DNA of 64,000 nt from Marmoricola sp. URHB0036 (GCF_000426045.1 NZ_KE384490.1:372001-436000), one strand, 5' to 3'; numbered from the stretch's first letter, positions 14,145-23,589 are shown. The notes: a model not told the origin generated them from the letters alone. Translations and numbers: made by a program.

Positions 14145-14924
14145 ATGCCGGAGTTCGTCCGACTCGAGGTCGCCGACGGTGTCGGCACGATCCGCGTCGA
14201 CCGGCCCAAGATGAACGCCCTGAGCCTGCAGGTGCAGCAGGAGATCCGCGCTGCCGCGGAGGAGGCGACCGAGCGCGACGACGTCCGGGCGGTGGTGATC
14301 TGGGGCGGCGAGAAGGTCTTCGCCGCCGGGGCCGACGTCAAGGAGATGGCCGAGATGTCGCACACCGACATGATCGACATGTCGGGTCGGATGCAGGCCG
14401 GCTACGTCGCCCTCGCGCGCATCCCCAAGCCCGTCGTCGCGGCGGTCAACGGCTACGCGCTCGGCGGCGGCTGCGAGCTCGCGCTGTGCGCCGACATCCG
14501 GATCGCGGCCGAGGACGCCACGTTCGGCCAGCCCGAGATCCTGCTCGGCATCATCCCCGGCCTCGGCGGCACCCAGCGCCTCGCCCGGCTGGTCGGTCCG
14601 AGCCGCGCCAAGGACCTGATCTTCACCGGCCGCTTCGTCAAGGCCGACGAGGCACTGAGCATCGGCCTGGTCGACAAGGTCGTGCCGGCCGACCAGGTCT
14701 ACGACGAGGCGGTGACGTGGGCCTCCCAGTTCACCCGTGGGGCGTCGTACGCCCTCCGCGCTGCCAAGGAGGTCATCGACCGTGGCCTCGAGGTCGACCT
14801 CGACACCGGCCTGGAGATGGAGCGCCAGCAGTTCGCCGGTCTGTTCGCCACGCGGGATCGCAGCACGGGGATGGACTCCTTCGTCCAGAATGGTCCCGGC
14901 AAGGCCGAGTTCGAGGGCCGCTGA
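14145..14924 (+). CDS. Enoyl-CoA hydratase
   Basis: Encodes 259 aa of the crotonase superfamily. Adds water to trans-2-enoyl-CoA in beta-oxidation. Both catalytic glutamates are present: E111 in ALGGGCELAL and E131 in GQPEILLGIIPG. The oxyanion-hole motif FAAGADVKEM is intact. The ATG is preferred over an in-frame GTG 6 nt upstream because GAGGAG (14134-14139) is 5 nt before the ATG and overlaps the GTG. A TAGGTT -10-like box lies about 45 nt upstream. The nearby etfBA pair is the electron acceptor side of the same pathway. Substrate chain length cannot be told from sequence. Confidence 0.93.
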   Translation: MPEFVRLEVADGVGTIRVDRPKMNALSLQVQQEIRAAAEEATERDDVRAVVIWGGEKVFAAGADVKEMAEMSHTDMIDMSGRMQAGYVALARIPKPVVAAVNGYALGGGCELALCADIRIAAEDATFGQPEILLGIIPGLGGTQRLARLVGPSRAKDLIFTGRFVKADEALSIGLVDKVVPADQVYDEAVTWASQFTRGASYALRAAKEVIDRGLEVDLDTGLEMERQQFAGLFATRDRSTGMDSFVQNGPGKAEFEGR

Positions 14925-14969
14925 CCCCAGCGCCACCCAGCACCACGCCGTACCCCCGAGGAGCCCCCC

Positions 14970-15347
14970 GTGTCGCCCAAAGTCCGGACCGACGATTCCC
15001 CCGACGACCGCAAGCGTCAGCAGGACGCGACGCAGTTCGCCATCCGCACCAAGCTGGCGCGCGTCTGGAGCATCGTCTTCGGTGTGCTCGCAGCGATCCT
15101 GGCGCTCGGTGCCCTGCTGGTGGTGCTCCGCGACAACGTCAACGAGAGCAACTCGGTGGTGAAGCTGATCACCGACGTGGCCGACGCGATCTCGGGGCCG
15201 TTCAGCCGCGACGACGGCGTCTTCGACTTCACCGGCAAGAACGCCGAGTCCAAGAACGCCCTGCTCAACTGGGGTATCGCGGCCATCGTCTACCTGGTGA
15301 TCGGCCGTGTCGGCGCGAACGTGATCGCCCCCAAGAGCACCCGCTGA
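14970..15347 (+). CDS. Small two-helix membrane protein, function unknown
   Basis: Encodes 125 aa with a charged N-terminal tail of about 28 residues, a transmembrane helix (VWSIVFGVLAAILALGALLVVL), a polar loop with DAISGPFSRDDGVFDFTG, and a second helix (WGIAAIVYLVIGRVGANVI). GTG start with GAGGAG 6 nt upstream. It lies 45 nt after the enoyl-CoA hydratase stop and upstream of etfBA, so it may be cotranscribed with the former. I do not recognise the family. Confidence 0.8.
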   Translation: MSPKVRTDDSPDDRKRQQDATQFAIRTKLARVWSIVFGVLAAILALGALLVVLRDNVNESNSVVKLITDVADAISGPFSRDDGVFDFTGKNAESKNALLNWGIAAIVYLVIGRVGANVIAPKSTR

Positions 15348-15410
15348 CCGACGGGCCTGCTGTGACTGACCACACCCACCGCTGCTGTTTCTGAGCAGGT
15401 GACTCGGCGG

Positions 15411-15482
15411 TAGCCTCACCTCGGGGTCAACCCCAACCGTCTCTAGTTCAGGAGGGGCCCGCCCAGGGCCGTTATCGAATTC
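15411..15482 (+). promoter_or_regulatory. etfB leader: candidate promoter, hairpins, displaced SD
   Basis: A -10-like TAGCCT (15411-15416) has a weak -35 TTTCTG 17 nt upstream. The leader then holds a small hairpin GGGG (15423-15426) / CCCC (15431-15434). The only Shine-Dalgarno, GGAGG (15451-15455), is 27 nt from the ATG, but a hairpin GGCCC (15456-15460) / GGGCC (15466-15470) lies between. If folded, the effective SD-to-ATG distance falls to 12 nt. No alternative in-frame start exists in that interval. Confidence 0.5.
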
Positions 15483-16298
15483 ATGAACATTGTCGTCTGT
15501 GTGAAGTACGTGCCCGATGCCACCGCCGACCGGCACTTCGAGTCGGACAACACCGTGGACCGCAAGGGTGTCCCCGGCCTCCTCTCCGAGCTCGACGAGT
15601 ACGCCGTCGAGCAGGCCCTCCAGCTCAAGGAGAAGGCTGCCTCGGGTGATGGGGGCGACGACGTCGAGGTGACCGCCCTGACGGTCGGTCCCGAGGACGC
15701 CGCCGAGGCCATCAAGAAGGCGCTGCAGATGGGTGCCGACAAGGGCATCCATGTCGTCGACGACGCGATCGCGGGGTCGGACTACCTCGCCACCTCGCAG
15801 GTCCTCGCCGCCGCGATCGAGAAGATCGGTGACGTCGACGTGGTGATGTGCGGGATGGCGTCGACCGACGCCACCGGCAGCGTCGTCCCCGCGATGCTGG
15901 CCGAGCGTCTCGACCTGCCGCAGGTCACCCTCGGCTCGGTGATCGAGTCGCAGGGCTCGGGGGACTCGTGGGAGTTCCGGATCAAGCGTGACGGCGACAC
16001 CGCGACCGAGGTCATCGGTGCGACCGCACCGCTGGTGCTCTCGGTGACCGACCAGTCCGGCGAGGCCCGCTACCCCTCGTTCAAGGGGATCATGGCGGCG
16101 AAGAAGAAGCCGCTGGACACCTGGTCGCTCTCCGACATCGGCGTGGACGCCGACAAGGTCGGCCTCGACGCGGCCTGGTCCGCGGTGGAGGGCACCGAGG
16201 AGCGTCCGCCCCGCAGCCAGGGCGAGATCGTCACCGACGAGGACGGCTCGGGCGCCACTGCGCTGGTCGAGTTCCTCGCGTCCAAGAAGTTCATCTGA
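15483..16298 (+). CDS. etfB: Electron transfer flavoprotein beta subunit
   Basis: Encodes 271 aa beginning MNIVVCVKYVPDATADR, the usual EtfB/FixA N-terminus. The beta subunit binds AMP and the partner dehydrogenases. The stretch ATSQVLAAAIEKIGDVDVVMCGMASTDATGSVVPAMLAERL is the conserved AMP-binding half of the fold. The heterodimer with EtfA carries electrons from acyl-CoA dehydrogenases to ETF:quinone oxidoreductase. Followed 32 nt later by etfA in one operon. Corresponds in position to fixA in the mycobacterial locus. Confidence 0.95.
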   Translation: MNIVVCVKYVPDATADRHFESDNTVDRKGVPGLLSELDEYAVEQALQLKEKAASGDGGDDVEVTALTVGPEDAAEAIKKALQMGADKGIHVVDDAIAGSDYLATSQVLAAAIEKIGDVDVVMCGMASTDATGSVVPAMLAERLDLPQVTLGSVIESQGSGDSWEFRIKRDGDTATEVIGATAPLVLSVTDQSGEARYPSFKGIMAAKKKPLDTWSLSDIGVDADKVGLDAAWSAVEGTEERPPRSQGEIVTDEDGSGATALVEFLASKKFI

Positions 16299-16330
16299 GC
16301 CTGATCTGATCCCTGGAGGATTCGAAAGCC

Positions 16331-17308
16331 ATGTCTGAAGTTCTGGTACTCGTCGACCACCTCGACGGCAAGGTCCGCAAGCCCACCTACGAGCTGCTCA
16401 CCATCGCCAAGCGCCTCGGTGAGCCCTCTGCGGTCTTCATCGGCGGGGCCGACAAGGTCGACGACGCGGTCGCGGCCGTGAAGAAGTACGGCGCCGAGAA
16501 GGTCTACGTCGTCGACGACGCCGAGATCAAGGGCTACCTCGTCGCACCCAAGGCCGAGGTGCTCCAGCAGATCGCGGAGAAGCTGGGCGATTCTGGCCCG
16601 GCCGCGATCCTGATCCCCTCCAACGCCGAGGGCAAGGAGATCGCCGGTCGCCTGGCCATCAAGCTCGAGTCGGGCCTGATCACCGACGCGGTCGACGTCT
16701 CTGCTTCTGAGGGTGGGGAAGGTCCGGTGACCACGCAGTCGGTGTTCGCCGGCAGCTACACCGTGCAGGCCAAGGTCACCAAGGGCACTCCGATCATCAC
16801 CGTGAAGCCCAACTCCGCGGCTCCCGAGGAGTCCGAGGGCAAGGCCGAGCAGGAGGAGTTCAAGGCGACGATCTCCGACTCCGCGAAGAAGGCCAAGATC
16901 GTGGCCTCCCAGCCACGCAAGGCCTCCGGCCGTCCCGAGCTCAACGAGGCCGCGATCGTGGTCTCCGGCGGGCGTGGCACCGGCGGCGACTTCTCCGAGG
17001 TCGAGGGCCTGGCCGACTCGCTCGGCGCCGCCGTGGGTGCCTCACGCGCCGCGGTCGACTCCGGCTGGATCCCCCACGCCTTCCAGATCGGACAGACCGG
17101 CAAGGTCGTCTCGCCACAGCTCTACGTCGCCAACGGCATCTCCGGTGCGATCCAGCACCGCGCCGGCATGCAGACCTCCAAGACGATCGTCGCGGTCAAC
17201 AAGGACGAGGAGGCGCCGATCTTCGAGCTCGTCGACTTCGGCGTCGTCGGCGACCTGCACACCGTGCTCCCGGCCGCCACCGAGGAGATCAACAAGCGCA
17301 AGGGCTGA
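16331..17308 (+). CDS. etfA: Electron transfer flavoprotein alpha subunit
   Basis: Encodes 325 aa. The C-terminal FAD domain is complete: [21 protein letters not shown], then [46 protein letters not shown]. The N-terminal domain pairs with EtfB. GGAGGA (16315-16320) lies 10 nt before the ATG. Second gene of the etfBA operon, which ends at a 17-bp terminator hairpin 13 nt after its stop. No second dehydrogenase or quinone oxidoreductase gene is adjacent. Confidence 0.96.
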   Translation: MSEVLVLVDHLDGKVRKPTYELLTIAKRLGEPSAVFIGGADKVDDAVAAVKKYGAEKVYVVDDAEIKGYLVAPKAEVLQQIAEKLGDSGPAAILIPSNAEGKEIAGRLAIKLESGLITDAVDVSASEGGEGPVTTQSVFAGSYTVQAKVTKGTPIITVKPNSAAPEESEGKAEQEEFKATISDSAKKAKIVASQPRKASGRPELNEAAIVVSGGRGTGGDFSEVEGLADSLGAAVGASRAAVDSGWIPHAFQIGQTGKVVSPQLYVANGISGAIQHRAGMQTSKTIVAVNKDEEAPIFELVDFGVVGDLHTVLPAATEEINKRKG

Positions 17309-17320
17309 GCGACACAGCAG

Positions 17321-17358
17321 TGAGGCCCCGGGCGGTGTACCCACCGCCCGGGGCCTCA
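17321..17358. terminator. Bidirectional terminator between etfA and the convergent secreted-protein gene
   Basis: A perfect 17-bp inverted repeat: left arm TGAGGCCCCGGGCGGTG (17321-17337), loop TACC, right arm 17342-17358. It lies between the stop codons of two convergent genes and can serve both. It lacks a long U-tract, as usual for actinobacterial hairpin terminators. Confidence 0.85.
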
Positions 17359-17378
17359 TCTGTTGAGCAGCCGGGGGG

Positions 17379-18344
17379 CTACTTCTTGATCGTGACCGTG
17401 TAGACCAACGAGTTGTTCTTGTAGGCCTTGTAGGTGCAGGTGGTCTTCTTCGGGCAGGTGTTCGCGTAGTACGACGAGGTGCCCGGTGCCGGCGTCTGGA
17501 GCGTCGTGGTGGAGTCGCTCGAGGTGACGCGGAAGGTGGGCAGGTTGCCCGCCTGCGAGCCGTCCGGGATCGAGGCCGTCTTCATCTGGAAGAGCACGGT
17601 GCGTCCGCTGGTGCTCTTGAACACGTAGCCGGCCGGGTTGACGGTGGGCGGGGAAACGGGAGCGTCCTCGTCGGTGAAGACGAACCGGTCGTCGCCGAAG
17701 GTCTGCGAGCGCAGCACGCCGTCACCCTTGACGCCGGAGCCGAGGCTGAAGCCGTAGGCGGTCACCTTGGCGTTGGGCACAGCGGCCTTCCACTCGGCGA
17801 GAGTGCCGTGGCAGTTCGAGCCGGAGCCACCCGTGACCTGGGGGCAGGTGTAGCCGTTGGCCGCGGCGCGAGCCTGGCCGTCACCACCGGGGCCGGTGAG
17901 CCACCAGTCGGTCAGGTCCTGGCCCGGGGCGTTGGTCGAGTAGACCTGCTCACCCACGAGGACGTTGTAGTCGTTGGAGTTGGCGATGCCGTCGGGGTCG
18001 AAGACGATCTGCGCACCGGGCTGGCCCAGCGGGCTCTCCGGGAGACCGGGCGTGCCGTACCAGACCTGCGAGGCAGACGCCGGGAGGCCGGCAGAGGTGA
18101 CAGGGGCGTAGTACTCGGCCACCTTGGCGTTGCCGGTGGCGTCGGTGGTCTGGACGTGCAGTCCCTCCTTGAGGAAGTCGAAGTGGCCGGCCGACCGGGT
18201 GTCGCTGAGACCCGCGATGAAGTCCGACTGGCGTACGTCGTGGTCGGTGGTGGCGCCCTGCGCGGCGGCGGCGAAGCCCGCGCTGACAACCAGGGCGGCC
18301 GTCAGGACAGCGGCTGCCGCCCGCTTGTGGTTGCGGATTCTCAT
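17379..18344 (-). CDS. Secreted protein of unknown function
   Basis: Encodes 321 aa. A signal peptide (KRAAAAVLTAALVVSAGFAAAAQG) precedes a mature domain with no family I recognise. Four cysteines fall in two pairs: CPQVTGGSGSNC in the middle and CPKKTTC near the C-terminus, which suggests exported disulfides. The stretch VWYGTPGLPESPLGQPGAQIVFDPDGIANSNDYNVLVGEQVYS is rich in Gly/Pro/Asp and probably beta. SD GAGGA 7 nt before the ATG. It follows the response regulator gene on the same strand by 49 nt, so it may be cotranscribed with or controlled by that two-component system. Confidence 0.8.
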   Translation of the reverse strand: MRIRNHKRAAAAVLTAALVVSAGFAAAAQGATTDHDVRQSDFIAGLSDTRSAGHFDFLKEGLHVQTTDATGNAKVAEYYAPVTSAGLPASASQVWYGTPGLPESPLGQPGAQIVFDPDGIANSNDYNVLVGEQVYSTNAPGQDLTDWWLTGPGGDGQARAAANGYTCPQVTGGSGSNCHGTLAEWKAAVPNAKVTAYGFSLGSGVKGDGVLRSQTFGDDRFVFTDEDAPVSPPTVNPAGYVFKSTSGRTVLFQMKTASIPDGSQAGNLPTFRVTSSDSTTTLQTPAPGTSSYYANTCPKKTTCTYKAYKNNSLVYTVTIKK

Positions 18345-18393
18345 CGTGATTCCTCTTTCGGTGGGTGGTGAGCGGTGGAGAAGAATTCGTGGG

Positions 18394-19095
18394 TCACCTG
18401 GATGACCGCAGCCACTGGTGACGGTGGGCGGCGGCGACGGCCTCGAGCTGGGAGGAGACTCCGAGCTTGGTGAGGATCGCGCGCACCTGGCTGCGCACGG
18501 TCGCCTCGGAGACGAACGAGGTCATGGCGATGTGGCCGACCGACTTGCCGCCCGCGAGCGCGCGGAGCACCTCGCCCTCACGGGCGGAGAGCCGCTCGAA
18601 CGGTGCCAGGGCCTGTTCCCGCGCGCTGCGCAGTCGGCGCGCCTGGTCGAGCAGGGCCTGTCGCTCGTCGCCGGTCAGCACCTGCTCACCGCGCGCGACT
18701 GCGAGGGCTGCCTCGAGCAGCCGGTCGAAGGGCGAGTCCTTGCCGATGACGCCGACGGCGCCGGCCTCCAGCGCTCGGCACACCTGCTCGACGTCGGTCG
18801 ACCCGGACACGACGAGGACCCGGCAGCCCGCGGTGACGAAGGGGGCGACCAGCTCGCCGCCGTCGCCGACGGGGTCACCGAGGTCGAGGTCCAGCAGCAC
18901 CACGGCAGGTGGTCCGTCGACGACCTCGCGGACGAGAGCCGCGCGATCGCTGAGGTCGGCCACCGTGCACTCGATGCCCTCGAACCCGAGCGCCAGCGCC
19001 AGGCTCTGGGCGAGCAGCTGGTGGTCGTCGACGAGGACGGCACGGGTCAGCACGTGGTCGGCCCGGTCCGGTGCCGTCAGGATGCTCGCGGTCAT
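18394..19095 (-). CDS. NarL/LuxR-type response regulator
   Basis: Encodes 233 aa. The receiver domain has the acidic pair D23-D24 (VLVDDH), phospho-acceptor D69 (VVLLDLDLGD) and a conserved Lys in VIGKDSP. The C-terminal LuxR helix-turn-helix is LSAREGEVLRALAGGKSVGHIAMTSFVSEATVRSQVRAIL. A 25-residue Arg/Ala/Glu-rich linker (DERQALLDQARRLRSAREQA) joins the two domains. The ATG shares an ATGA overlap with the kinase stop. Partner of the adjacent histidine kinase; target genes are unknown, the downstream secreted protein being the first candidate. Confidence 0.93.
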   Translation of the reverse strand: MTASILTAPDRADHVLTRAVLVDDHQLLAQSLALALGFEGIECTVADLSDRAALVREVVDGPPAVVLLDLDLGDPVGDGGELVAPFVTAGCRVLVVSGSTDVEQVCRALEAGAVGVIGKDSPFDRLLEAALAVARGEQVLTGDERQALLDQARRLRSAREQALAPFERLSAREGEVLRALAGGKSVGHIAMTSFVSEATVRSQVRAILTKLGVSSQLEAVAAAHRHQWLRSSR

Positions 19096-20651
19096 GCGAC
19101 GGGCACCTCGCGGGCGATGCGCGGCCCAGCGGCATGGACCCGCTGGGTCGGGACCCGCACGGCCTGCCGCGGCCGGGTCGACACCGCGACGTGCGGGAGG
19201 GTCGTCACGAAGGTCGCACCCGTGCCGGTGGGGTCGAGGACGAGGTCGCCACCCTGCTCGAGCATCAGTTCACGGGCGCCGTGCAGTCCGAGGCCGGAGC
19301 CGTTGCTCGCACGTCCCCGGAAGCCGCGGTCGAACGCGCGGCACGCTTCCTCGGGCGAGAGCCCGGGGCCGTCGTCGGCGCAGGTGATCGTCACTATGCC
19401 CTCGTCGGAGGTGACCGCGAAGCGGACCTGGCTGCCCGGAGCGTGGGTCTGGGCGTTGACGAGCAGGTTCTTCAGCACCGCGGCGAGGTCGCCCGGACGC
19501 CCGAGGGCGTGGACAGGGAGCCCCTGCACGGAGACGCGTGCACCCACGGCCCAAGCCGCCTCGGCGACGCGGCGTACGACCTCGCTGACCTCGAACGGCG
19601 CGCAGGGCTCGTCGGCCGAGCGGTTGATCAGGTGCTCGATGTGTCCGAGCTCCTGTGCGGCGGCCAGTCGCAGCCGCTCCCGCGTGGCGGGGTCGATGCG
19701 GCCGTCCTGGCGTTCGAGGATGCTCAGGGCCGCTCGCAGTCCGGCGCACGCGTTGCGGGCGTCGTGGGTGAGCTGCTCGCGCCACTCGGAGAGCCCCACC
19801 GCCTCCTGGCTGACGAGGGTGAGTGCCTGCGAGAGATCTGTACGGCCCCGCTCGTCGGCGCTCACGGCGTCGTCGAGGTCGAGCAGGGCGGCGCGGGTGG
19901 ACAGCGCTGCCATCGACACGCAAACCAGCAGGGCGGCGAACGTCCAGGCGCCCGGACGGGCGAGGTCGAGGCCGCGCAGCGCCTCGGCGAAGCCCATGCC
20001 CATCAGGAGGGGCGCGACGCGGCCGGCCCAGGCGAGCTCTGGTGCGCGGGTGGCGGCGTACAGCGCGACCCCGAACCAGGCCAGGGCGCGCACCGTCGCC
20101 AGCACCATGCCAGGCAGGGCCTGGCCGGTCATCGTGTGCGGGGCGACCTGCTGGGCGGCGAGCAGCACCAGGAAGACCAGGGTCAGACCGAGGAAGAGTC
20201 GGGGCAGCAACCGGCTCGGGAGCTCGGCGCGCGACATGTCGACCACCGTGAGCGCGCGCACGAGGAGGGCCACGGCCACCAGCTCGGCGATGGTCCGGGT
20301 CGCCGGCCCGACCAGCGACAGGTCATCGGTGGAGGGGAAGAGGAGTGCGAGTCCGCCGAGTGGCAGGCACAGGCCTCCCATCACGAGCAGGGCGGCCCCG
20401 GCGAAGGCACTGTGCGGCTCACCCGCGATGCGCCAGCGCGCCAGCCGCAACACGCCGGCGGCCAGGAAGAAGGCACTGGCCATGGCCAGCACGACGACGG
20501 TCGGCCGGGCCAGGCTCATCGTCCCGAGCACGCCGGCGCCGTGCGCTGCGGCCTGGCTCAGTGCCGTCGCCCCCGCGCCCAGGAGCCCCACGAACAGGGC
20601 TGCGCCGAGAACGAGACCCAGCGGCCCCCGAGATTCGTTGTGTTCCCCCAT
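19092..20651 (-). CDS. Membrane-bound sensor histidine kinase
   Basis: Encodes 519 aa from the ATG at 20651 (MGEHNESRGPLG). The N-terminal 250 residues hold about eight hydrophobic segments with no large extracellular domain, so the sensor is intramembrane. The DHp helix has the H-box EQLTHDARNACAGL. The ATPase domain shows the N box (VLKNLLVNAQTHAPGS), G1 box (CADDGPGLSPEE) and G2 box (GSGLGLHGAREL). An in-frame ATG 21 codons upstream (20714) is possible, as neither start has a convincing SD. The C-terminus overlaps the response regulator start by 4 nt. Signal unknown. Confidence 0.9.
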   Translation of the reverse strand: MGEHNESRGPLGLVLGAALFVGLLGAGATALSQAAAHGAGVLGTMSLARPTVVVLAMASAFFLAAGVLRLARWRIAGEPHSAFAGAALLVMGGLCLPLGGLALLFPSTDDLSLVGPATRTIAELVAVALLVRALTVVDMSRAELPSRLLPRLFLGLTLVFLVLLAAQQVAPHTMTGQALPGMVLATVRALAWFGVALYAATRAPELAWAGRVAPLLMGMGFAEALRGLDLARPGAWTFAALLVCVSMAALSTRAALLDLDDAVSADERGRTDLSQALTLVSQEAVGLSEWREQLTHDARNACAGLRAALSILERQDGRIDPATRERLRLAAAQELGHIEHLINRSADEPCAPFEVSEVVRRVAEAAWAVGARVSVQGLPVHALGRPGDLAAVLKNLLVNAQTHAPGSQVRFAVTSDEGIVTITCADDGPGLSPEEACRAFDRGFRGRASNGSGLGLHGARELMLEQGGDLVLDPTGTGATFVTTLPHVAVSTRPRQAVRVPTQRVHAAGPRIAREVPVA

Positions 20652-20895
20652 CACGGAGAGAAGGTTGCGTGGCGCAACGCAGGCTGTCGAATGGCCGAAC
20701 GTCGAGCTGGGCATGGTCAGAAATGACTAGCCGCCGGCGAATTTGTCCGATTCCTCCATAAAAATAGGGGCAATGTTGGGGGTTTTCGGAACGCTCGGTT
20801 TCAGGGATTGGACATTATTCGCCCACATTCGCCTCTAGGCGGTCTAGACCCGAGTATGTCCGTATTTGTCGCGGGGAGGCCGTGGTCTGGCGGGC
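20652..20895. other. AT-rich intergenic region with CTAG palindromes
   Basis: A 244-nt gap between the kinase start and the GntR stop, both minus strand. It is clearly richer in A+T than its surroundings between about 20735 and 20820. It contains the perfect palindrome GGTCTAGACC (20841-20850) directly next to GCCTCTAGGC (20831-20840). It probably carries the promoter and control sites of the two-component operon. No coding sequence or RNA gene is evident. Confidence 0.4.
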
Positions 20896-21240
20896 TCAGC
20901 CGAGCGCGCGGCGTACCAGGTCGAGCGCCTCGTCGGGGCCGATGCCGAGCGCACGTTGCTGCTCGACGTACGCATGGGCCGCCTGTCGCGCGGCCCGGCC
21001 GACGTCGTCACCGCTGACGACGCTGCCGGCTCGCCCCCGGGTCTCGATGACGCCCAGACGCTCCAGCTCGCGGTAGGCCCGAGCGACGGTGTTGGCGGCG
21101 AGCCCGAGATCGGTGGCCAGGCGGCGTACGGTCGGCAGCTTGGTCCCGGGCCGCAGCTCGCCCGCCTCGACCTGGGCGCGGACCTGCTCGCGCACCTGTT
21201 CGTAAGGCGGGACCGAAGAGTCGTGGTCGACGGTGATCAC
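20896..21240 (-). CDS. GntR-family regulator, short YtrA-like
   Basis: Encodes 114 aa. An N-terminal winged helix-turn-helix (PPYEQVREQVRAQVEAGELRPGTKLPTVRRLATDLGLAANTVARAYRELERLGVIETRGRAGSVV) is followed by only about 35 residues, with no effector domain. That is the YtrA subgroup of GntR proteins, which often controls adjacent ABC transporter genes; none is adjacent here. The GTG at 21240 is selected because the GntR fold begins right after it. It is divergent from iscS, whose start is 55 nt away, so autoregulation over that promoter is possible. Confidence 0.85.
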   Translation of the reverse strand: MITVDHDSSVPPYEQVREQVRAQVEAGELRPGTKLPTVRRLATDLGLAANTVARAYRELERLGVIETRGRAGSVVSGDDVGRAARQAAHAYVEQQRALGIGPDEALDLVRRALG

Positions 21241-21295
21241 GCCTCCGACCCTCTCATCGTGGGCGCTCGGGAGCACGCCGTACGCTTGACCTTCG

Positions 21296-22492
21296 ATGAG
21301 CGTCTATCTCGACCACGCGGCGACCACGCCGATCCTCCCGGAAGCAGCCGCGGCCATGACCGCCCTGCTCGGCCGGGTGGGCAACGCGTCGTCGCTGCAC
21401 GCCTCCGGACGCGAGGCGCGCCGGGTGGTGGAGGAGTCGCGCGAGCGGATCGCGAAGGCACTGCACTGCCGTCCAGGCGAGGTGGTGTTCACCTCCGGCG
21501 GCACCGAGTCCGACAACCTCGCCATCAAGGGCCTGTACTGGGCGCGCCGCTCCGAAGACCCCCGCCGGGTGCGGATCCTGAGCACGCCCATCGAGCACCA
21601 CGCCGTGCTCGACCCCCTCGAGTGGCTGGGCACCGAGGGCGCCAAGGTCGAGCTGGTCGAGGTCGACCGCGCGGGCCGTCTCGACCTCGACGCGTTCCGC
21701 GCCGCCGTCGACGCCGACCCCGACAGCGTCGCCCTGGTCACCGTGATGTGGGCCAACAACGAGGTGGGCACCGTGCAGCCCCTGGCCGAGGTGGTCGAGA
21801 TCGCCCACGCCCACGGCATCCCCGTGCACACCGATGCGGTCCAGGCCCTCGGCCAGCTGCCGCTCGAATTCGCCGGGTCCGGTGTCGACGCGATGACGGT
21901 CACCGGTCACAAGATCGGTGGTCCCTACGGCGTGGGTGCCCTCGTCGTACGCCGTGAGCTCCAGCCCACCGCGCTGCTCCACGGAGGCGGGCAGGAGCGC
22001 GACATCCGCTCGGGCACGATCGACCCGCCCGCGATCGCCGGGTTCGCCGTGGCGTGCGAGCTCTCCGTCGAGCGACAGCGCGAGCTGGCCGCGCGGCTGG
22101 TCACCCTGCGCGACCGACTGGTGGAGGGGGTACGCCGCGAGGTGCCCGACGCCATCTACAACGGCGACGCCGAGGACGGCCCCGAGCACCGGCTGCCCGG
22201 CAACGCACACCTGGAGTTCCCAGGCTGCGAGGGCGACTCGCTGCTGATGCTGCTCGACGCGCGCGGGATCGAGTGCTCCACGGGGTCGGCATGCGACGCG
22301 GGCATCCCGCAGGCCTCGCACGTGCTGCTCGCGATGGGTTCCTCGGAGGAGTTCGCCCGGTCTTCGCTGCGCTTCTCGCTGGGCCACACCTCGACCGAGG
22401 CCGATGTCGACGCGCTGATCGAGGCGATCGGGCCGGTGGTCGAACGGGCCCGCAACGCGGCCTTGTCCAGCAAGGCACACGGAGCCCGCTGA
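21296..22492 (+). CDS. iscS: Cysteine desulfurase
   Basis: Encodes 398 aa, a NifS/IscS-type PLP enzyme that takes sulfur from L-cysteine as an enzyme-bound persulfide. The N-terminus [12 protein letters not shown] is the family signature. PLP lysine K206 in VTGHKIGGP and catalytic C327 in [12 protein letters not shown] are present. The next gene, mnmA, starts within its stop codon and is the expected sulfur acceptor in tRNA 2-thiolation. A TACGCT -10-like box lies 9 nt before the ATG. Position corresponds to Rv3025c. Confidence 0.95.
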   Translation: MSVYLDHAATTPILPEAAAAMTALLGRVGNASSLHASGREARRVVEESRERIAKALHCRPGEVVFTSGGTESDNLAIKGLYWARRSEDPRRVRILSTPIEHHAVLDPLEWLGTEGAKVELVEVDRAGRLDLDAFRAAVDADPDSVALVTVMWANNEVGTVQPLAEVVEIAHAHGIPVHTDAVQALGQLPLEFAGSGVDAMTVTGHKIGGPYGVGALVVRRELQPTALLHGGGQERDIRSGTIDPPAIAGFAVACELSVERQRELAARLVTLRDRLVEGVRREVPDAIYNGDAEDGPEHRLPGNAHLEFPGCEGDSLLMLLDARGIECSTGSACDAGIPQASHVLLAMGSSEEFARSSLRFSLGHTSTEADVDALIEAIGPVVERARNAALSSKAHGAR

Positions 22493-23589
22493 TGAGAGTC
22501 CTGGCAGCGATGTCGGGCGGCGTGGACTCGGCGGTGGCAGCGGCTCGAGCCGCCGAGCAGGGTCACGACGTCACCGGCATCCACCTGGCGCTGTCGCGCA
22601 ACCCGAAGTCCTACCGCACCGGCGCGCGCGGCTGCTGCACCATCGAGGACGCCAACGACGCCCGGCGGGCGGCCGACGTCATCGGCATCCCGTTCTACGT
22701 GTGGGACCTCAGCGAGCGCTTCCACGAGGACGTGGTCGAGGACTTCCTCAGCGAGTACGCCGAGGGTCGTACGCCGAACCCGTGCCTGCGCTGCAACGAG
22801 AAGATCAAGTTCGCGGCCGTGCTCGACCGGGCGATCGCACTCGGCTTCGACGCGGTCGTGACCGGCCACTACGCCCAGCTGCGTCGCGACGACGACGGGC
22901 TCATCGAGATGCATCGGGCCGAGGACATGGGCAAGGACCAGAGCTACGTGCTCGGCGTACTGACCCAGGAGCAGCTCACCCACTCGATGTTCCCGCTCGG
23001 CGACAGCCCGAAGTCCGTCGTACGCGAGGAGGCGGCGCGGCGCGGCCTCGCCGTCGCCGACAAGCCCGACAGCCACGACATCTGCTTCATCAGCGACGGC
23101 GACACCGGCGGCTGGCTCTCCGAGAAGCTCTCAGAAGTGAACCGCGACGGACAGATCGTCTCCTCCGACGGCGAGGTGCTCGGCTCCCACGAGGGGTCGT
23201 GGCGCTACACGATCGGTCAGCGTCGCGGGTTGCGCATCGGGACGCCGGCGGCCGACGGCAAGCCGCGCTACGTGCTCGACATCGAGCCGGTCTCGGGCAC
23301 CGTCACCGTCGGCCCGCGCGACCAGCTCGCGGTCGACGGGCTCAGCGCGATCAGGCCGCGCTGGTGCGGAGCGGCGCCGGCTGCCGATCTCGAGTGCACC
23401 GTCCAGCTGCGTGCGCACGGTGACGAGCACCGGGCCGTGGTCCGCGTCGACGGCGCGGCCGTGACCGTGGACCTCGTCGACCCGGCCGAGGGGATCGCCC
23501 CCGGCCAGGCCGTCGTGGTCTACGACGGCTCGCGGGTCGTCGGCTCCGCGACCATCTCCGCCACCCGTCGCATGGAGCGCACCGCATGA
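22492..23589 (+). CDS. mnmA: tRNA-specific 2-thiouridylase
   Basis: Encodes 365 aa. Installs sulfur at C2 of wobble uridine in tRNA Lys, Glu and Gln, using ATP and a persulfide relay. The PP-loop is [12 protein letters not shown] at the N-terminus. The catalytic pair is C98 in [13 protein letters not shown] and C198 in SHDICFI. The C-terminal beta-barrel ends with GQAVVVYDG, as expected. The ATG overlaps the iscS stop by one base and the stop overlaps the next start by 4 nt. A longer upstream reading frame would run through iscS and is rejected. Confidence 0.97.
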   Translation: MRVLAAMSGGVDSAVAAARAAEQGHDVTGIHLALSRNPKSYRTGARGCCTIEDANDARRAADVIGIPFYVWDLSERFHEDVVEDFLSEYAEGRTPNPCLRCNEKIKFAAVLDRAIALGFDAVVTGHYAQLRRDDDGLIEMHRAEDMGKDQSYVLGVLTQEQLTHSMFPLGDSPKSVVREEAARRGLAVADKPDSHDICFISDGDTGGWLSEKLSEVNRDGQIVSSDGEVLGSHEGSWRYTIGQRRGLRIGTPAADGKPRYVLDIEPVSGTVTVGPRDQLAVDGLSAIRPRWCGAAPAADLECTVQLRAHGDEHRAVVRVDGAAVTVDLVDPAEGIAPGQAVVVYDGSRVVGSATISATRRMERTA

